This document shows, piece by piece, positions 21,133 to 32,276 of a stretch of 64,000 bases of DNA. The notes beneath the pieces were generated by a model, which worked only from the letters and a program-made list of their open reading frames with translations, was not told where the DNA came from and searched no databases. The stretch's first letter is position 1. Each line of letters opens with the position of its first letter. Both the position numbers and the translations under genes were made by a program. The DNA lies in NCBI GenBank assembly GCA_031769625.1, contig JAUIMM010000636.1, positions 5,517,501 through 5,581,500 on the forward strand, given 5' to 3'. This stretch comes from Taudactylus pleione. Its lineage: Eukaryota; Chordata; Amphibia; Anura; Myobatrachidae.

Positions 21133-21821
21133 GCCTACCCGGTGGTGGTGTGTTTGTGTTAGCAGCCAATGATAGCCGGACAGACTCTCATTGGTTGCTG
21201 CACCCACGGCTGGAGCCAAGCTGGAGCTCACTCATGAGCTCCACCTTTTGGCTCCTGTAGTGGGTGATGACGTCTCTCCCATAGTGCCGAGCGGGAGGAC
21301 GGAGGAGCGAAGGAAGCAGGAGCAGGGATTCAGGTAAGTGTTGTGTTTTTTTTTTCTGTGTCTGTTCTATATATGTAAGGGGCACTGCATGGGGGGGCAC
21401 TACTGGGGGGCACTGAATAAGCGGGACCACTACTGGAGGCATTGTATAAGGGGCACTGCATAGGGGTACCACTACTGAGGGCAGTGTGTAATACCCCGCT
21501 ATGCGTAGTATTACGCTGATACTGTGGATTGCGCTGACATGTATATGCATTACACAGGCAGGCTACAACTCCCAGCAGCCTTTGCAGCTGCTCAAGAGGT
21601 CAGGAGCACAATGTCACATGAATGTGTCAGGTGGTAATGCAAGTAACAGTTGGAGGTGGCAGTTGATCAGGGGAGAGCTGAGGTAACCTCTAGGGAAGGA
21701 GGAGCTGCACTGCTGAAGTGCTGGCTGATAGGATGGCTGGGTGTGAGCGCTGCAGTGTGATGCAGACCAGAATTGTGTGAGGTGGAGATTCTGGAGGTAC
21801 AGACCAGGTGGAGCTGGGATC
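21133..21821. repeat. Host of H1: minisatellite start and unassigned DNA
   Basis: At about 21314 a GGGATTCAGGTAAGTG stretch followed by a T run leads into units of GGGGCACTACTGGGG type (21370-21490), the same monomer as the large array at 26.9-29.1 kb. 21497-21821 contains nothing I recognise. Confidence 0.6.
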
Positions 21822-22089
21822 TAAAGGTGCCCACACACATACCGATGTGCTCACGATCCGATTTCTTGTCCAATTTCCTCATGAACTTTTATGGGAGCTC
21901 CCTTGCCGTCGTGATCACGATTTTGGAAAAAAGACACCCAATCTGTTTTACAATCTCAAGATCTATCGGATCGTACGCATCGTGAGATTGGCCACAACAA
22001 ATCGTGAGTTTAAAAAATAAAAAAACAGGCTTTTGACTATAGGTGGGAAATTTAAATAGCCATAACAATGGGAGGGGCTATCTAGGGAG

Positions 22090-22095
22090 TATAAA
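22090..22095 (+). promoter_or_regulatory. Possible TATA box of H1 transposase
   Basis: GGGAGTATAAACAGC lies about 190 bp upstream of the proposed transposase ATG and inside the element. Position and sequence fit a TATA box; there is no other support. Confidence 0.4.
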
Positions 22096-22280
22096 CAGCA
22101 GGCACCCTTTAAAATCTGTGTACATTCTGCTCTGCTACTAGATGAGGCTAGGTGTATTCCTGCTGAATCCTGTACATTGCTACTGCGCTCTTTGTATTTG
22201 GCTTGCCTTTACAAAGTTTATTCTACCTGCAAGTGTGTGCTACCTACCTGCATTCTATCCTGCTCCTGAATTCTGTACTG

Positions 22281-24520
22281 ATGCATCCCTATCGGTATAG
22301 AGTGTTGGTCGCTGAAGCTGGGGTCTGGGAGATTAGGAAGAAGGCCCAGCGAAGAAGGACGAGACCATGCTGGACCAAGGAGTGGCTTCTACAAAGGGAT
22401 ACCCGCTCTCACATGTCCCTGCTGATGGAGATCAAGGAGAACAACTCGGATGACTATCGGAACTACCTGCACATGGATGACGCCACCTTCCAGGAATTGC
22501 TGCATCTGGTGAACCCCCACATCCAGAGACAGGACACAAGGTGGCGGAGGGCAATCCCTGCTGAAGACAGACTGGTGGCTACCCTGAGGTACCTGGCTAC
22601 AGGAAGGTCATTTGAAGACCTGAAGTTTGGGACACTCATCTCACCTCAGTCCTTGGGCGTCATCATTCCGGAGACCTGCAAAGCCATCGTTAAAGTGCTA
22701 CAGTACCACTATTGCAAGGTAAGTAAAAAAAAAAACCACACATTGGTGTCTTGTGTAAAGAAACATTTTTTTTTTATTTTTTACTCAATATAAAGCAACA
22801 TATAGCCTTCATTTAGAACAATGTGCACTGACCTGCAGGCAACTGAAAGTGTGCACTAAACTGTGTGCAATATACTTTTTTGTAACGATTTCACAAAAGA
22901 ACATTATCACCAAATTTTATGAATCCCAATAGGTAGCCGGCTGTATGTGATAGGGTGGGTCAGACGCCAGTTTGAACAGGCCAATACATACATGGCACAA
23001 GTATACATTGTGGCCCCGGCTTCCAGCAATGTGTACTTGTGCCATGTGCGTAGTGACCTTGTCCAAATGGCGTCATCACCACCCTATCCCATGCAGCAAG
23101 CACCTATTTGAATTCATAAAATTTGGTGATATTAAAAGCAAGAAAAAATTTACATCTCTGTATATTGGGGCGACTCATCCTCTGCATCTAGCAGAGCATT
23201 ATACAAGGTCGTGCTGGTGCTTGGGGTGCTTGGTGGGGGAGTAATATCTAACTGGGCAGGGGGGGACGGACATACCTATTTGGGGCAGGGGAAAATAGCA
23301 TTGGATCTGTAATGTATGTAGAATTTGAGATATTTTTGCTCATACAGCGACTCAACAGGTCGTAGTTTAACCTTAGAAAATTTCTTTGGATATCTGTATC
23401 CATATTTCTCAATGTGCTGTTCACATGAGCTGTGAAATCATCTATTGCATCTGAGAGTTTCTGCAGCAGCCGTTCTGCGTTTTGGAAAAAATTGTCCTCA
23501 CCTTCAGTAAGATTTTCCTTTCTCCCTTGTTTTTTTTTTCTTTTTTTGGGGTTGTTGAGAAGATGAGGGTCCAGGTGGAAGTGGAGTTTCCACTTGTGTG
23601 GGATTCTCTGGCTCACTGTCACCACCGAGCAGACTGAGGTCCGGTGTGGATGCTAAATCAGGGTCTTGGGTGGGAGTCTATATAGGGAAAAAAGATATAA
23701 AACATATTATAGTCATGTTTTAACCCCTTTTTTACTATTTTTACAGTTTCCTAACACCGTGGAGGAGTGGACCAGCATCGCGAAAGATTTTGAACAACGT
23801 TGGAATTTCCCTAACTGTGGAGGAGCCATTGATGGGAAACACATCCTCATCAACCCACCTGCCAACACTGGATCATATTACTACAACTACAAAGGATTCT
23901 TCAGCATCGTTCTCATGGCAGTGGTGAATGCCAACTATGAATTTCTGTTTGTGGATGTCAGCAAGAACGGCCGTGCTTCGGATGGTGGGTCCTTCAAAAA
24001 GACAGCTTTCTACCAGAGACTCGCCAACAAAACCCTCAATTTGCCATCACTGGACCAGACAAAGCACGGCCTAAATTACGTTTTCGTCGCAGACGACGAT
24101 TTTGCATTACATGAACATGTGATGAAGCCATTTGCACAGAGGGGCCTGACTAGAGAGAAAAGGATCTACAACTACCGTCTATCCTGGACACGGCGCATTG
24201 TGGAAAATGCGTTTAGAACAATGAGCACGCACTTCCGCATTTTCCACACCACCATCAATCTACGTGTGGAGAAGATAGACTGGGTCGTGATGGCGTGCTG
24301 TGTGCTGCACAACTTTCTGCGAAGAAAATCTACTCAACGAGGTCCAGTCCCAGCTAGACCAGAAGATGTAGGACCCCTGGAGGACATTGAACATCTGACA
24401 TCTGTGTCTGCACCACCAACTACAACAACATCCACCGCACGTGCCAAAGAAGTGAGGGAGGAGTACATGACCTATTTTAATGGACCAGGTGCTGTACCAT
24501 GGCAGGAGGACTGTCTGTGA
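22281..24520 (+). CDS. H1 DDE transposase (two exons)
   Basis: Exon 1 is 22281-22718 and exon 2 is 23747-24520, joined in phase 0 across a GTAAGT donor and a TTTTTACAG acceptor, giving about 403 residues. I chose MHPYRYRVL as the start because upstream Met codons lie in a non-conserved leader. Exon 1 holds the helical N-terminus (TRWRRAIPAEDRLVATLRYL). Exon 2 is the RNase H-like DDE_Tnp_4 fold: Asp about 175 (GAIDGKHI), Asp about 225 (GRASDGGSF), Asp 262-264 (VADDDF) and Glu about 299 (RRIVENAFR). The product would cut and join the element's ends. No stop or frameshift is visible, so it may be functional. Its intron contains exon 2 of the MADF gene on the other strand. Confidence 0.92.
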
Positions 24521-24990
24521 ACTCCTGACTAAATTGGACATTTGGGATTTAACAACAAAAACATTAAGGATTTTGGTTTAAACTGTGTCACTACTTACCA
24601 AGACTTCTGAAACCTCCTCTTCTCCCTCACGCTCAGTCATCAAGACGATATATTCCCTTTGAGGCTCTTGTTCACTGATGAATGACATCATATGGTAGCA
24701 CCACAGCGCAGGACTACATATTCATCGGTGCCCGCTCCTGATTTTTTGGAGTCACCCACCTTCTTTTTTTCTTTGATGTACACTGTCCTGAGATTTTGAA
24801 TCTTTTCCCATATAGTTTTCAGGTCTGCGTCAGATATGTATTTTTTCGTATACACCAAAAGTTCCTCTAGTGCGGCCAACTTGTGCGACTTCTTGTGGTA
24901 TTTCCGAGAACTGATCTTCCACAGACACTCTTTCGAGTGCAGGATTTCAATGAATCCTGTAACGAATTCACGTTCAGAATCCATGAACAT
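23248..24990 (-). pseudogene. H1 MADF-domain partner protein (two exons)
   Basis: On the minus strand exon 1 runs 24990-24599 and starts MFMDSEREF. An MADF DNA-binding domain follows (FIEILHSKECLWKISSRKYH, KTIWEKIQNLRTVYIKEKKK, SGAGTDEYV). A 2-nt shift near 24717 is needed to continue into LWCYHMMSFISEQEP. The donor TTGGTAAGT is at 24598 and the acceptor TATATAG is before 23677. Exon 2 (23677-23248) encodes an acidic/proline stretch, a lysine-rich run interrupted by a poly(A)-length frameshift, and an amphipathic C-terminus. In Harbinger elements such a partner binds the termini and brings the transposase to the nucleus. The two indels make this copy probably inactive. Confidence 0.85.
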
Positions 24991-25267
24991 TATCTATGAA
25001 GAAGAAAAAAAAGGACATTTAAATATTTGTGTATATAGTTTTGTTAAATGTAATGTTGTTATAGTTCACATTTTTAAGGTTTTCATATTTTCTTTTTTAC
25101 AGGTTTTAAAAATGTAATGTTGTTACAGTTCACATTTTTAATGTTTTAATATTTTCTTTTTTACAGGTTTTTAAAGGTTTGTTATGGTATTCTAATCGTG
25201 TTTTCTTTTAATTACAGGAATGTCATGTGTTCATTGCTTGGTAATATAATGTTTTTCTTTGTTTGAC

Positions 25268-25428
25268 AGCATGGGTCTTCCACTTTTGGGCCTGTCGCTG
25301 TTGTAGAACGACAGATCCCAGGATGTCCTAAAAACAGTTTTAACATGCTGTTATTTCCCAATGATGGGTGGCAGGTCATCCTGGGATCTGTAGTTCCACA
25401 ACAGCTGGAGACCGAAAGGTAGAACACC
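25268..25428. mobile_element. Foldback MITE inside H1
   Basis: Inverted arms: GGGTCTTCCACTTTTGG, GTTGTAGAA and CAGATCCCAGGATG on the left; CATCCTGGGATCTG, TTCCACAACAGC and CCGAAAGGTAGAACACCC on the right. It is a small palindromic non-autonomous element. A target duplication is not obvious. Confidence 0.7.
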
Positions 25429-25692
25429 CCCAGCTTTAAATAATGTATGGTGATTATTTTGTAAAATATGTGTTTATTTATTTATTTTTTTGTTATATTA
25501 CTTAAAATGTATTTTATTTTATCTGTATTGAATTGATTTTTAAACATGTTTATCATTAATATAATATGTTATTTCAATATGAATAATGTTCCTGGAATGT
25601 ATTTGTTTATCTTGATTAAATATTTTTGTCTATTAATTAAAAAAAAATTGGTTTTCTAATTAATTATTAGGTGGTCCCATGACGTGGTTAGG

Positions 25693-25830
25693 TAAGGGGG
25701 CACACATTGGTGGGCAGTGGGAGCTTAAATGCATGACCCAGCCACCACCCGCCTCATTCCAGCGGGTGGTGGCTGGGTCATGCATTTATTACCTGGGGGC
25801 ACACATTGGTGGGCAGTGGGGAGCACATAT
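25693..25830. repeat. Long palindrome with flanking direct repeats in H1
   Basis: AAATGCATGACCCAGCCACC (from about 25729) pairs with GGTGGCTGGGTCATGCATTT about 20 bp later, 26-27 bp per arm without mismatch. On each side is a direct repeat of GGGGGCACACATTGGTGGGC and following bases (about 25697 and 25795). It is not part of the termini. Confidence 0.8.
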
Positions 25831-26234
25831 GGTGGTTGTATTTAAACTGTACCAATACTCACCAAAAATTGTCCAGAACAACAATCCAGTGTGCAGGCTC
25901 CTCAATGTGCGACTGTCTTGCTCCATACATTATGCTGCACAAGATGGCGATGGGGCGTGTCCAGGCTCCTGTCAGTCAAATTCCGCGTTGTGCGATGAAT
26001 CATACGATTCGTCGTGCGGGAAAAAAACCCTCACGATCGGCTTCCATCGTGTTCATGGTTGGCTAATCTGCCCTACAGCACGGCAGATCAGAGAATGCAA
26101 TGTACAACGAGCGGGGACACGCATCGGCATCGTGCTCGTCAGTATAAACTCACGATTTGTACTTTTTTTACCCGATTCGTCGTCATCGGCCTAATTGGAT
26201 GAAAAGTCGATATATATGTGTGTGGGCACCTTAA

Positions 26235-26944
26235 GACTGGCCACCCCTTCTTACCAGACAGACATCCAGCTGTGTCCCTGCAGCTGACGGCACATCAATG
26301 CAGACCCAGGGAGGTGGCTGTATAACTGGAGGCAGACCCTGGAGAGACACTAATAAGAGTCCTGGCTTCCGTAGACTGGCAGCCTGAATGTGGGGCTGAG
26401 CTGAAAGCAAGGAGTCAGTGAGTACTGCCGAGATAGATAGTGCTGAGCTCCAACTATACCTTAGGAGAGGGTTATACCTATACAGAGCAGCACAGACAGC
26501 GACAGCCCTCACTCTGTGTATAATGAAATCTGCATTACCAGACTATCACAGGACAATCCCTAATGTCACCCATACTCACCAGAACATAATTACAAAGGAG
26601 TCCACATAACCCGGGTTGTAGATTTCCCATATATGTGCACCAATGTTTAAAACTGGCCAGGGGACATTCTTAGAGAGTTATAATTATTTTGCGTGGGTAC
26701 ATTGCCTATATCTTATATGTTAACTATTAGTACAGCAAAATAATGTATCGTTGTCAACTTAGTAACTGGAAGTAGTAAACTTAGTAAAGTGAACACTATT
26801 TTATTTATCGCGTCATTTATTGTGCTGTTGTTTGGGAACCACCTGCCTCTCTGCTGTGGCGTGGAAAACTAGAAGAAACAGGTACGACTAGAACAGTGAG
26901 AAATTACTCATCAATAGATGCTCAAACACACTTTGGGGTATCAC
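26235..26944. other. Unassigned spacer
   Basis: About 700 bp after H1 with no gene signature, no inverted termini and no simple repeat. It is the continuation of the sequence interrupted by H1. Confidence 0.4.
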
Positions 26945-29105
26945 AAGTGTATAAGGTGCACTGCATAGGGGGAACCACTACTGGGGGTAATGTATAAGGG
27001 GCACTACTGGGGGCACTGTATAAGGGACACTGCATAAGGGGCACTACTGGGGGCACTGTATAAGGGTGCACTACTGGGGGCACTGTATAAGGGGCACTAC
27101 TGGGGGCACTGAATAAGGGGCACTAATGGAAGCCTTGTATAAGAGGCTTTGCAAAAGGGGGACCACTACTGGCAGCACTGTATAGAGGGGACCACTACTG
27201 GGGGCACTGTATAGTGGGACCACTACTGGGGGAACTGTATAAGGGGCACTGTATAGGGGGGACCACTACTGGGGGCACTGCATAGGGAGACCACTACTGA
27301 GGGCACTGTATAAGGGGCACTACTGGGGGCACTGCACAGCGGGGACCACTACAGGGGGCACTGTATAAGTGGCACTGCATAGGGGGGACCACTACTGGGG
27401 CAACTGTATAAGGGGCACTGCATAGGGGGGGCACTATGTAAGGGGTACTACTGGGGGCACTGTATAAGGGTGCACTACTGGGGGCACTGTATAAGGGGCA
27501 CTACTGGGGGCACTGAATAAGGGGCACTAATGGAAGCCTTGTATAAGAGGCTTTGCAAAAGGGGGACCACTACTGGCAGCACTGTATAGAGGGGACCACT
27601 ACTGGGGGCACTGTATAGTGGGACCACTACTGGGGGAACTGTATAAGAGGCACTGTATAGGGGGGACCACTACTGGGGGCACTGCATAGGGAGACCACTA
27701 CTGAGGGCACTGTATAAGGGGCACTACTGGGGGCACTGCACAGCGGGGACCACTACAGGGGACACTGTATAAGTGGCACTGCATAGGGGGGACCACTACT
27801 GGGGCAACTGTATAAGGGGCACTATGTAAGGGGCACTACTGGGGGCACTGCATAGGGGGGACCACTACTGGGGGCCCTGTGTAAGAGGCACTACTTAGGG
27901 CACTGCATAGGGGGGACCACTACTGGGGGCACTGTATAAGGGACACTACTAGAGGCATTGCATAGGGGGACCACTACTGGGGGTCCTGTATAAGAGGCAC
28001 TACTTCGTGGCACTGCATAGGGGGGACCACTACTGGGGGCACTGTATAAGGGACACTGCTGGAGGCATTGCATAGGTGGACCAATACTGTGGCCAATGCA
28101 TAAGGGGAACTGTATAAGTGGCACTACTGGGGACACTGCATAAGGAGCACTACTGGGGGCATTGTATAAGGGACACTGCATAGGGGGGACCACTACTGGG
28201 GACACTGTATGGGGCACTGCATAGGGGGGACCACTATTGGGGACACTGTATAAGGGGCACTGCATAGAGGGGACCACTACTAGGGGCACTGTATAAGGGT
28301 CACTGCATAGGGGGAACCACTACAGGTGGCTCTCTATAAGAGCCACTGTATAAGGGTGCTCTACTGAGGGCACTATAAAAGGGTGCACTACTGGGGGCTT
28401 TGTGTAAGGATGCACTACTGGGGATACTGTATAAGGGGAACTACTGGGAGCAATGTATAAGGGGCACTACATAGGGGGAACCACTACTGGGTAGCACTGT
28501 ATAAGGGGCACTACTGGGAGCACTGTATAAGGGACACTGCATAGGGGGAACCACTACTGGGTAGCACTGTATATGGGTCACTGCATAGGGGGAACCACTA
28601 CAGGTGGCTATGTATAAGAGGCACTGTATAAGGGTGCTCTACTGGGGGAACTATAAAAGGGTGCACAACTGGGGGCTTTCAATAAGGATGCACTACTGGG
28701 GATACTGTATAAGGGGCACTACTGGGAGCACTGTATAAGGGGCACTGCATAGGGGGAACCACTACTGGGTAGCACTGTATAAGGGGCATTACTGGCAGCA
28801 CTGTATAAGGGACACTGCATAGGGGGAACCACTACTGGGTAGCACTGTATAAGGGGCACTGCATAGGGGAGACCACTACTGGGTGCACTGCATAGGGGGA
28901 CCACTACTGGGGGCACTGTATAAGGGTCACTACTGGGGGCACTGTGTAAGTGGCACTACTGGGGGGCACTGTATAAGGGTGCACTTCTGGGGGCATTGTA
29001 TAAGGGACACTACTGGGAGCACTGTATAAGGGCACTACTGGGGGCACTGCATAATGGGCGCTACTATAGGGGTCAATGCATAAGGGGCGCTACTACTGTG
29101 GACAT
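26945..29105. repeat. Large G-rich minisatellite
   Basis: About 2.2 kb of variants of GGGGGCACTGTATAAGGGGC and GGGACCACTACTGGGGGCAC, unit roughly 25-45 bp. A block of about 403 bp is duplicated in tandem (27058-27460 and 27461 to about 27835), including unusual variants such as AATGGAAGCCTTGTATAAG. Open frames on the minus strand (Val-Pro-rich) are products of the repeat. Confidence 0.92.
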
Positions 29106-29235
29106 TTTAAGAGAGACACTACAGCTGGGGGAATTAAGGTGCATGTGCATGTCAGCGCACACACATACTTGAGGAGGGGGGCATCGTCTTTTAACTTGCC
29201 CTGGGCTCCAAACACCCTAGTTACACCACTTCTCC
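29106..29235. mobile_element. hAT-like right terminus
   Basis: It ends CACCCTAGTTACACCACT, the inverted form of the CAGNGGTGTAACTAGGGTG terminus seen in hAT non-autonomous elements (compare 908-1182). The minisatellite to the left is probably internal to the same element. A left terminus was not found; it may be lost near 21.1 kb. Confidence 0.5.
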
Positions 29236-30119
29236 TTTCCTGTAAACCTGCACAGAGTTGTTGGGCTAGGGGAGCTAGCGATCACCCCCACCTCCCAGCC
29301 TGCGGCTACTGCTGGCTGCATAGTATGAATGGGGAACCTACCTGCACCCAATGAATCACAGAGCACCACAATAATATACACAGCACAGCACTGTCTGTAC
29401 CTCCAAGTCACGGAGAAGAGAGCGACTCGCAAGATGATGATGTCATCATCTCACAATACCTGTAGCTCAGCAGCAGCACTGTGGCTGTGTGGTGTGCAGT
29501 GTACACTAACTAGGAAGAGGAGGAAGTGAAACATACAGCAGTCCGGTAAACAGCACTTGCCATATGACTGGACCAGATAACTCCCCTCCTATTCCATACC
29601 CGACTCCCCACCGTTTATCCACCCGTGGCGGTATACAGGAATGTAGTGAAAGACATTAAAACAATAAGTCTTGTGATGGGTACTGGTGTCTCTGGGCCAC
29701 CTATCATGCCCGGGTAGATAGTACCCACTCTTTCCTTCTGTCTCGGTGGCGGCGGGGTGGAATTAGGAGGGCTGCAGTCAGTGTGTGCTGACTGAGGTAG
29801 GCTGATGGGCGTATGGAGGCGGGTTCCATAGAGCTTGCGGAGGCGGGCTGCAAGCTGGACTGAGGGGAACTTTAAATGAAGTGTCTACTGAGGTGGGCTG
29901 CCACCTCAGCAGCCCACCTCAGGGGGGCAAGTGGGCAGGGCTGAGGAGAACTTTGAATGTACTGTTTGTGAGGTGAGCTGTCAGGTGTGTGGAGGTGGGC
30001 TGGGGGGATGGGCAGAGTCAGACTGTACTGCCCGGGCTGGCGGCGCCTCCCCCCACACACAGCCAGTCCTGCCACGATGTCCAGAGCACATGCCCTGCTC
30101 GCCCCGCCCTAGAAACACC
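29236..30119. other. Unassigned GC-rich sequence
   Basis: No convincing gene. One strong hairpin at about 29889-29922 (CTGAGGTGGGCTGCC paired with AGCAGCCCACCTCAG). Purine-rich stretches such as GGAGGCGGGCTG recur at 29815-30010. Confidence 0.4.
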
Positions 30120-30385
30120 TTTGTTAGGATGTGACTGTGAGTGCAGAGAGAGAGTTATTAGGATGTGCCTGTGAGTGGAGAGAGAGAGAGAGAGAGTTGT
30201 TAGGATGTGCCTGTGAGTGCAGAGAGATAGAGAGAAAGAGAGAGAGAGAGAGAAAGAGAGAGGTAATAGGATGTGCCTGTGAGTGCAGAGAGATAGAGAG
30301 AAAGAGAGTTGTTAGGATGTGCCTGTGAGTGCAGAGAGATAGAGAGAAAGAGAGAGAGAGATAGGTATTAGGATGTGCCTGTGTG
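30120..30385. repeat. Minisatellite, GA-rich ~60-bp unit
   Basis: Five imperfect units, each TTAGGATGTGCCTGTGAGTG followed by a variable (GA)n tract. Frames on both strands are open because of the repeat. Confidence 0.88.
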
Positions 30386-30482
30386 TACAAAGATAGGAGC
30401 ATTAAAAATGGAAAGGTATATTTCCCCTTCAGATACCTGGAAGTGACGTAAACTGAGGGTGGAAATGCAGTTTCCTGCCTAT

Positions 30483-30672
30483 ACAGTCCACCAAAAAAAG
30501 AAAGTTAGACCCTCGCGGGCTCGCTTCACCCGCCACGCTTTGGGCTTGGTGGCTCGCTACGCTTGCCACATGATTATATTCCCTCTTTATGCCCACTTGG
30601 ATGGTTGGAAATTACGTTGGACACTGGCAGATGACGTCATGGTCAATCTATGGAAGGGGATCTAGCTGCTTC
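30483..30672. repeat. Dispersed repeat R190, copy 1
   Basis: It shares an extended similarity with 52078-52263: CCACCAAA, GAAAG, GGTGGCTCGCT, GATTATATTCCC, GGATGGT and AAGGGGATCTAGCTG in the same order and spacing. It has no inverted termini and no coding potential. Family unknown. Confidence 0.7.
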
Positions 30673-30983
30673 CTATTAAGAATGAATACAGGAAGTGACA
30701 GTCATTCGTTTTATACAAGAACACACTATTTTTGGAATAGACTTAATATAACTTTTTTCCATTTCTTTTATTCTTCAGAGCAAATATCTATTAAAGGTAT
30801 ATGTATAAATGTAATACAGTGTATTAATTAGAAAAACATTTCCATTAAAAGATAAGAGACAAAAATGGCACATTATAACCAGAGCAATGTAAACATGGCA
30901 GGTACATCCCCTTTAGCAAAAAAATTAGCCTGTAAAATAAAAAATTTAAAAAAAGGGAAAGGGTGGACCCAAAAATAGACAGA
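30673..30983. other. Unassigned AT-rich sequence
   Basis: About 310 bp with no feature I can support. Confidence 0.4.
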
Positions 30984-31512
30984 GGGCCTGATTCAGAGCA
31001 GGATGCTCTGACCAGAGCGCTCGCTCTGAATCAGGGCCCTCCTACCTAAACTTGGAGCGGCCTCCTGGCCGCTCGCATAGCTGTGGGTGACCACCCACAG
31101 CATATGCGAGCGGCCAAAAAGATGGTCGCGATGGTCAAGACCATCGCGACCATCGGGCTTGCGACGAGACCCTGCGGTAGGGTCTCGCTGCCGCAAGCCC
31201 TGGAGTGATTTTGGCTCTATCAGAGCCCAAATCACTCCCACTGACATCACTAGTGATGTCAGTGGGGCCGGACCCAGACAGTAGGCGTCTGGCAGCCACG
31301 CCCCTGGCACGCCCACCAAAGAGGGCGTGCTGTCACTCACCATCGACAGCACGCCCCCTTTGGTGCGAGACCCGGAGCGACGGCTTCCCCGTCGCTAGCC
31401 GGGTCTCACGCATGCGCACAACGGAGCAGCCTCCGTCGTGCGCATGCGCACTAGGGCACCATCGACCCGCTTACGAGCGCTCAGCACTCGCGAGCGGGTC
31501 TGAATCAGGCCC
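30984..31512. mobile_element. Hairpin-chain MITE, subfamily A (copy 2, reversed)
   Basis: 529 bp, termini GGGCCTGATTCAGAGC and GGGTCTGAATCAGGCCC, perfect duplication AGA (30981-30983, 31513-31515). It contains the same ordered hairpins as the copy at 15010, read in the opposite direction: GGCCGCTCGCATA, CATCGCGACC, CCCACTGACATCAC, GGGCGTGCTGTC and CATGCGCAC modules each with its complement. The end hairpin with the doubled terminus is at the left here. Confidence 0.92.
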
Positions 31513-31515
31513 AGA

Positions 31516-32092
31516 GTCCATATCTGTAGAAGCCAAAGAAATAGGTGGATCATTCAATATAATCTGGATTTCATACCAAGAGTACTAAGAAATCACAAAT
31601 GTATTCAGTGGACAGGCGGCCCCACAGGTGTTGGCCCATCGGAAATCTTCCTGATGAATCCTGTGACCAATCCGCCCCTGCCTGTTTTTCTTACAGTCCC
31701 TTTTCTGTTCTGTGCAATGCAAAATGGCCTCTGATTACACTAGTGGCTATGAGATTTGGTACATAAATCACATTTTGGATTTCTGTGACTTTAGTTTTAG
31801 GGGTATATTTACTAAAGGTCGACTTTGTTTTTTTGGTGTATTTCATACTTGCCTAATTTTAAAAAGGCATTTCATGGATATTATGAAAACAAGACCTATG
31901 AGCACGGTGTAAAAGTGGGCATGTACTGCTGCACCTGAGCATTGCTGCTCATTAAGATCTATTTATTGATGAAAAGACACTGATACTTTTCAGTGCTTAT
32001 TCATGTATTGTGCTCTACTCACATGTGATTTCCTTTTTTTCCAAGTACCTAAAAGCTACATAATGGGGGTAAGGTGCAATCTGGGAGATTGC
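31516..32092. other. Unassigned sequence
   Basis: No gene found. GGGGTATATTTACTAAAGG near 31800 resembles the terminus of the foldback MITE that follows, so a decayed MITE may begin there. Confidence 0.35.
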
Positions 32093-32276
32093 TAGGGGTA
32101 CATTTTCTAAAGTGAGAGTTTTTAAAAGTGGCGATGTTGCCCATAGCAACCAATCAGATTCTAGCTATTATCTTCTAGAAGGTGCTAGTTAAATGTTAAG
32201 TAGAATCTGATTAGATGCTATGGGTAACATATCCACTTCTAAAAACTCTCACTTTAATAAATATACCCCCTAGACT
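32093..32276. mobile_element. Foldback MITE (about 184 bp)
   Basis: Inverted arms over the whole length. The left arm reads GGGGTACATTTTCTAAAG, GTGAGAGTTTTTA, GTTGCCCATAGCAACC and AATCAGATTCTA; the right arm is TAGAATCTGATTA, ATGCTATGGGTAAC, TAAAAACTCTCAC and ATAAATATACCCCC. Non-coding. Confidence 0.85.

Larger units (their letters stand above)
21825..26231. mobile_element. PIF/Harbinger transposon H1, complete
   Basis: 4,407 bp with terminal inverted repeats AGGTGCCCACACACATA and TATGTGTGTGGGCACCT, and a perfect TAA target duplication (21822-21824, 26232-26234). TWA is the classical Harbinger target. It encodes a two-exon DDE transposase on the plus strand and a two-exon MADF-domain protein on the minus strand, the pair required by this superfamily. 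It also holds a foldback insert (about 25268-25428) and a long palindrome near 25.75 kb. Confidence 0.93.

Noticed and set aside
27891..28289. 132-residue Val/Pro-rich frame
   Set aside because: Minisatellite translation; unit changes alter the peptide without any conserved core.
26945..29105. Possible CRISPR-like array
   Set aside because: Units are contiguous variants without constant repeats and unique spacers, and the context is eukaryotic.
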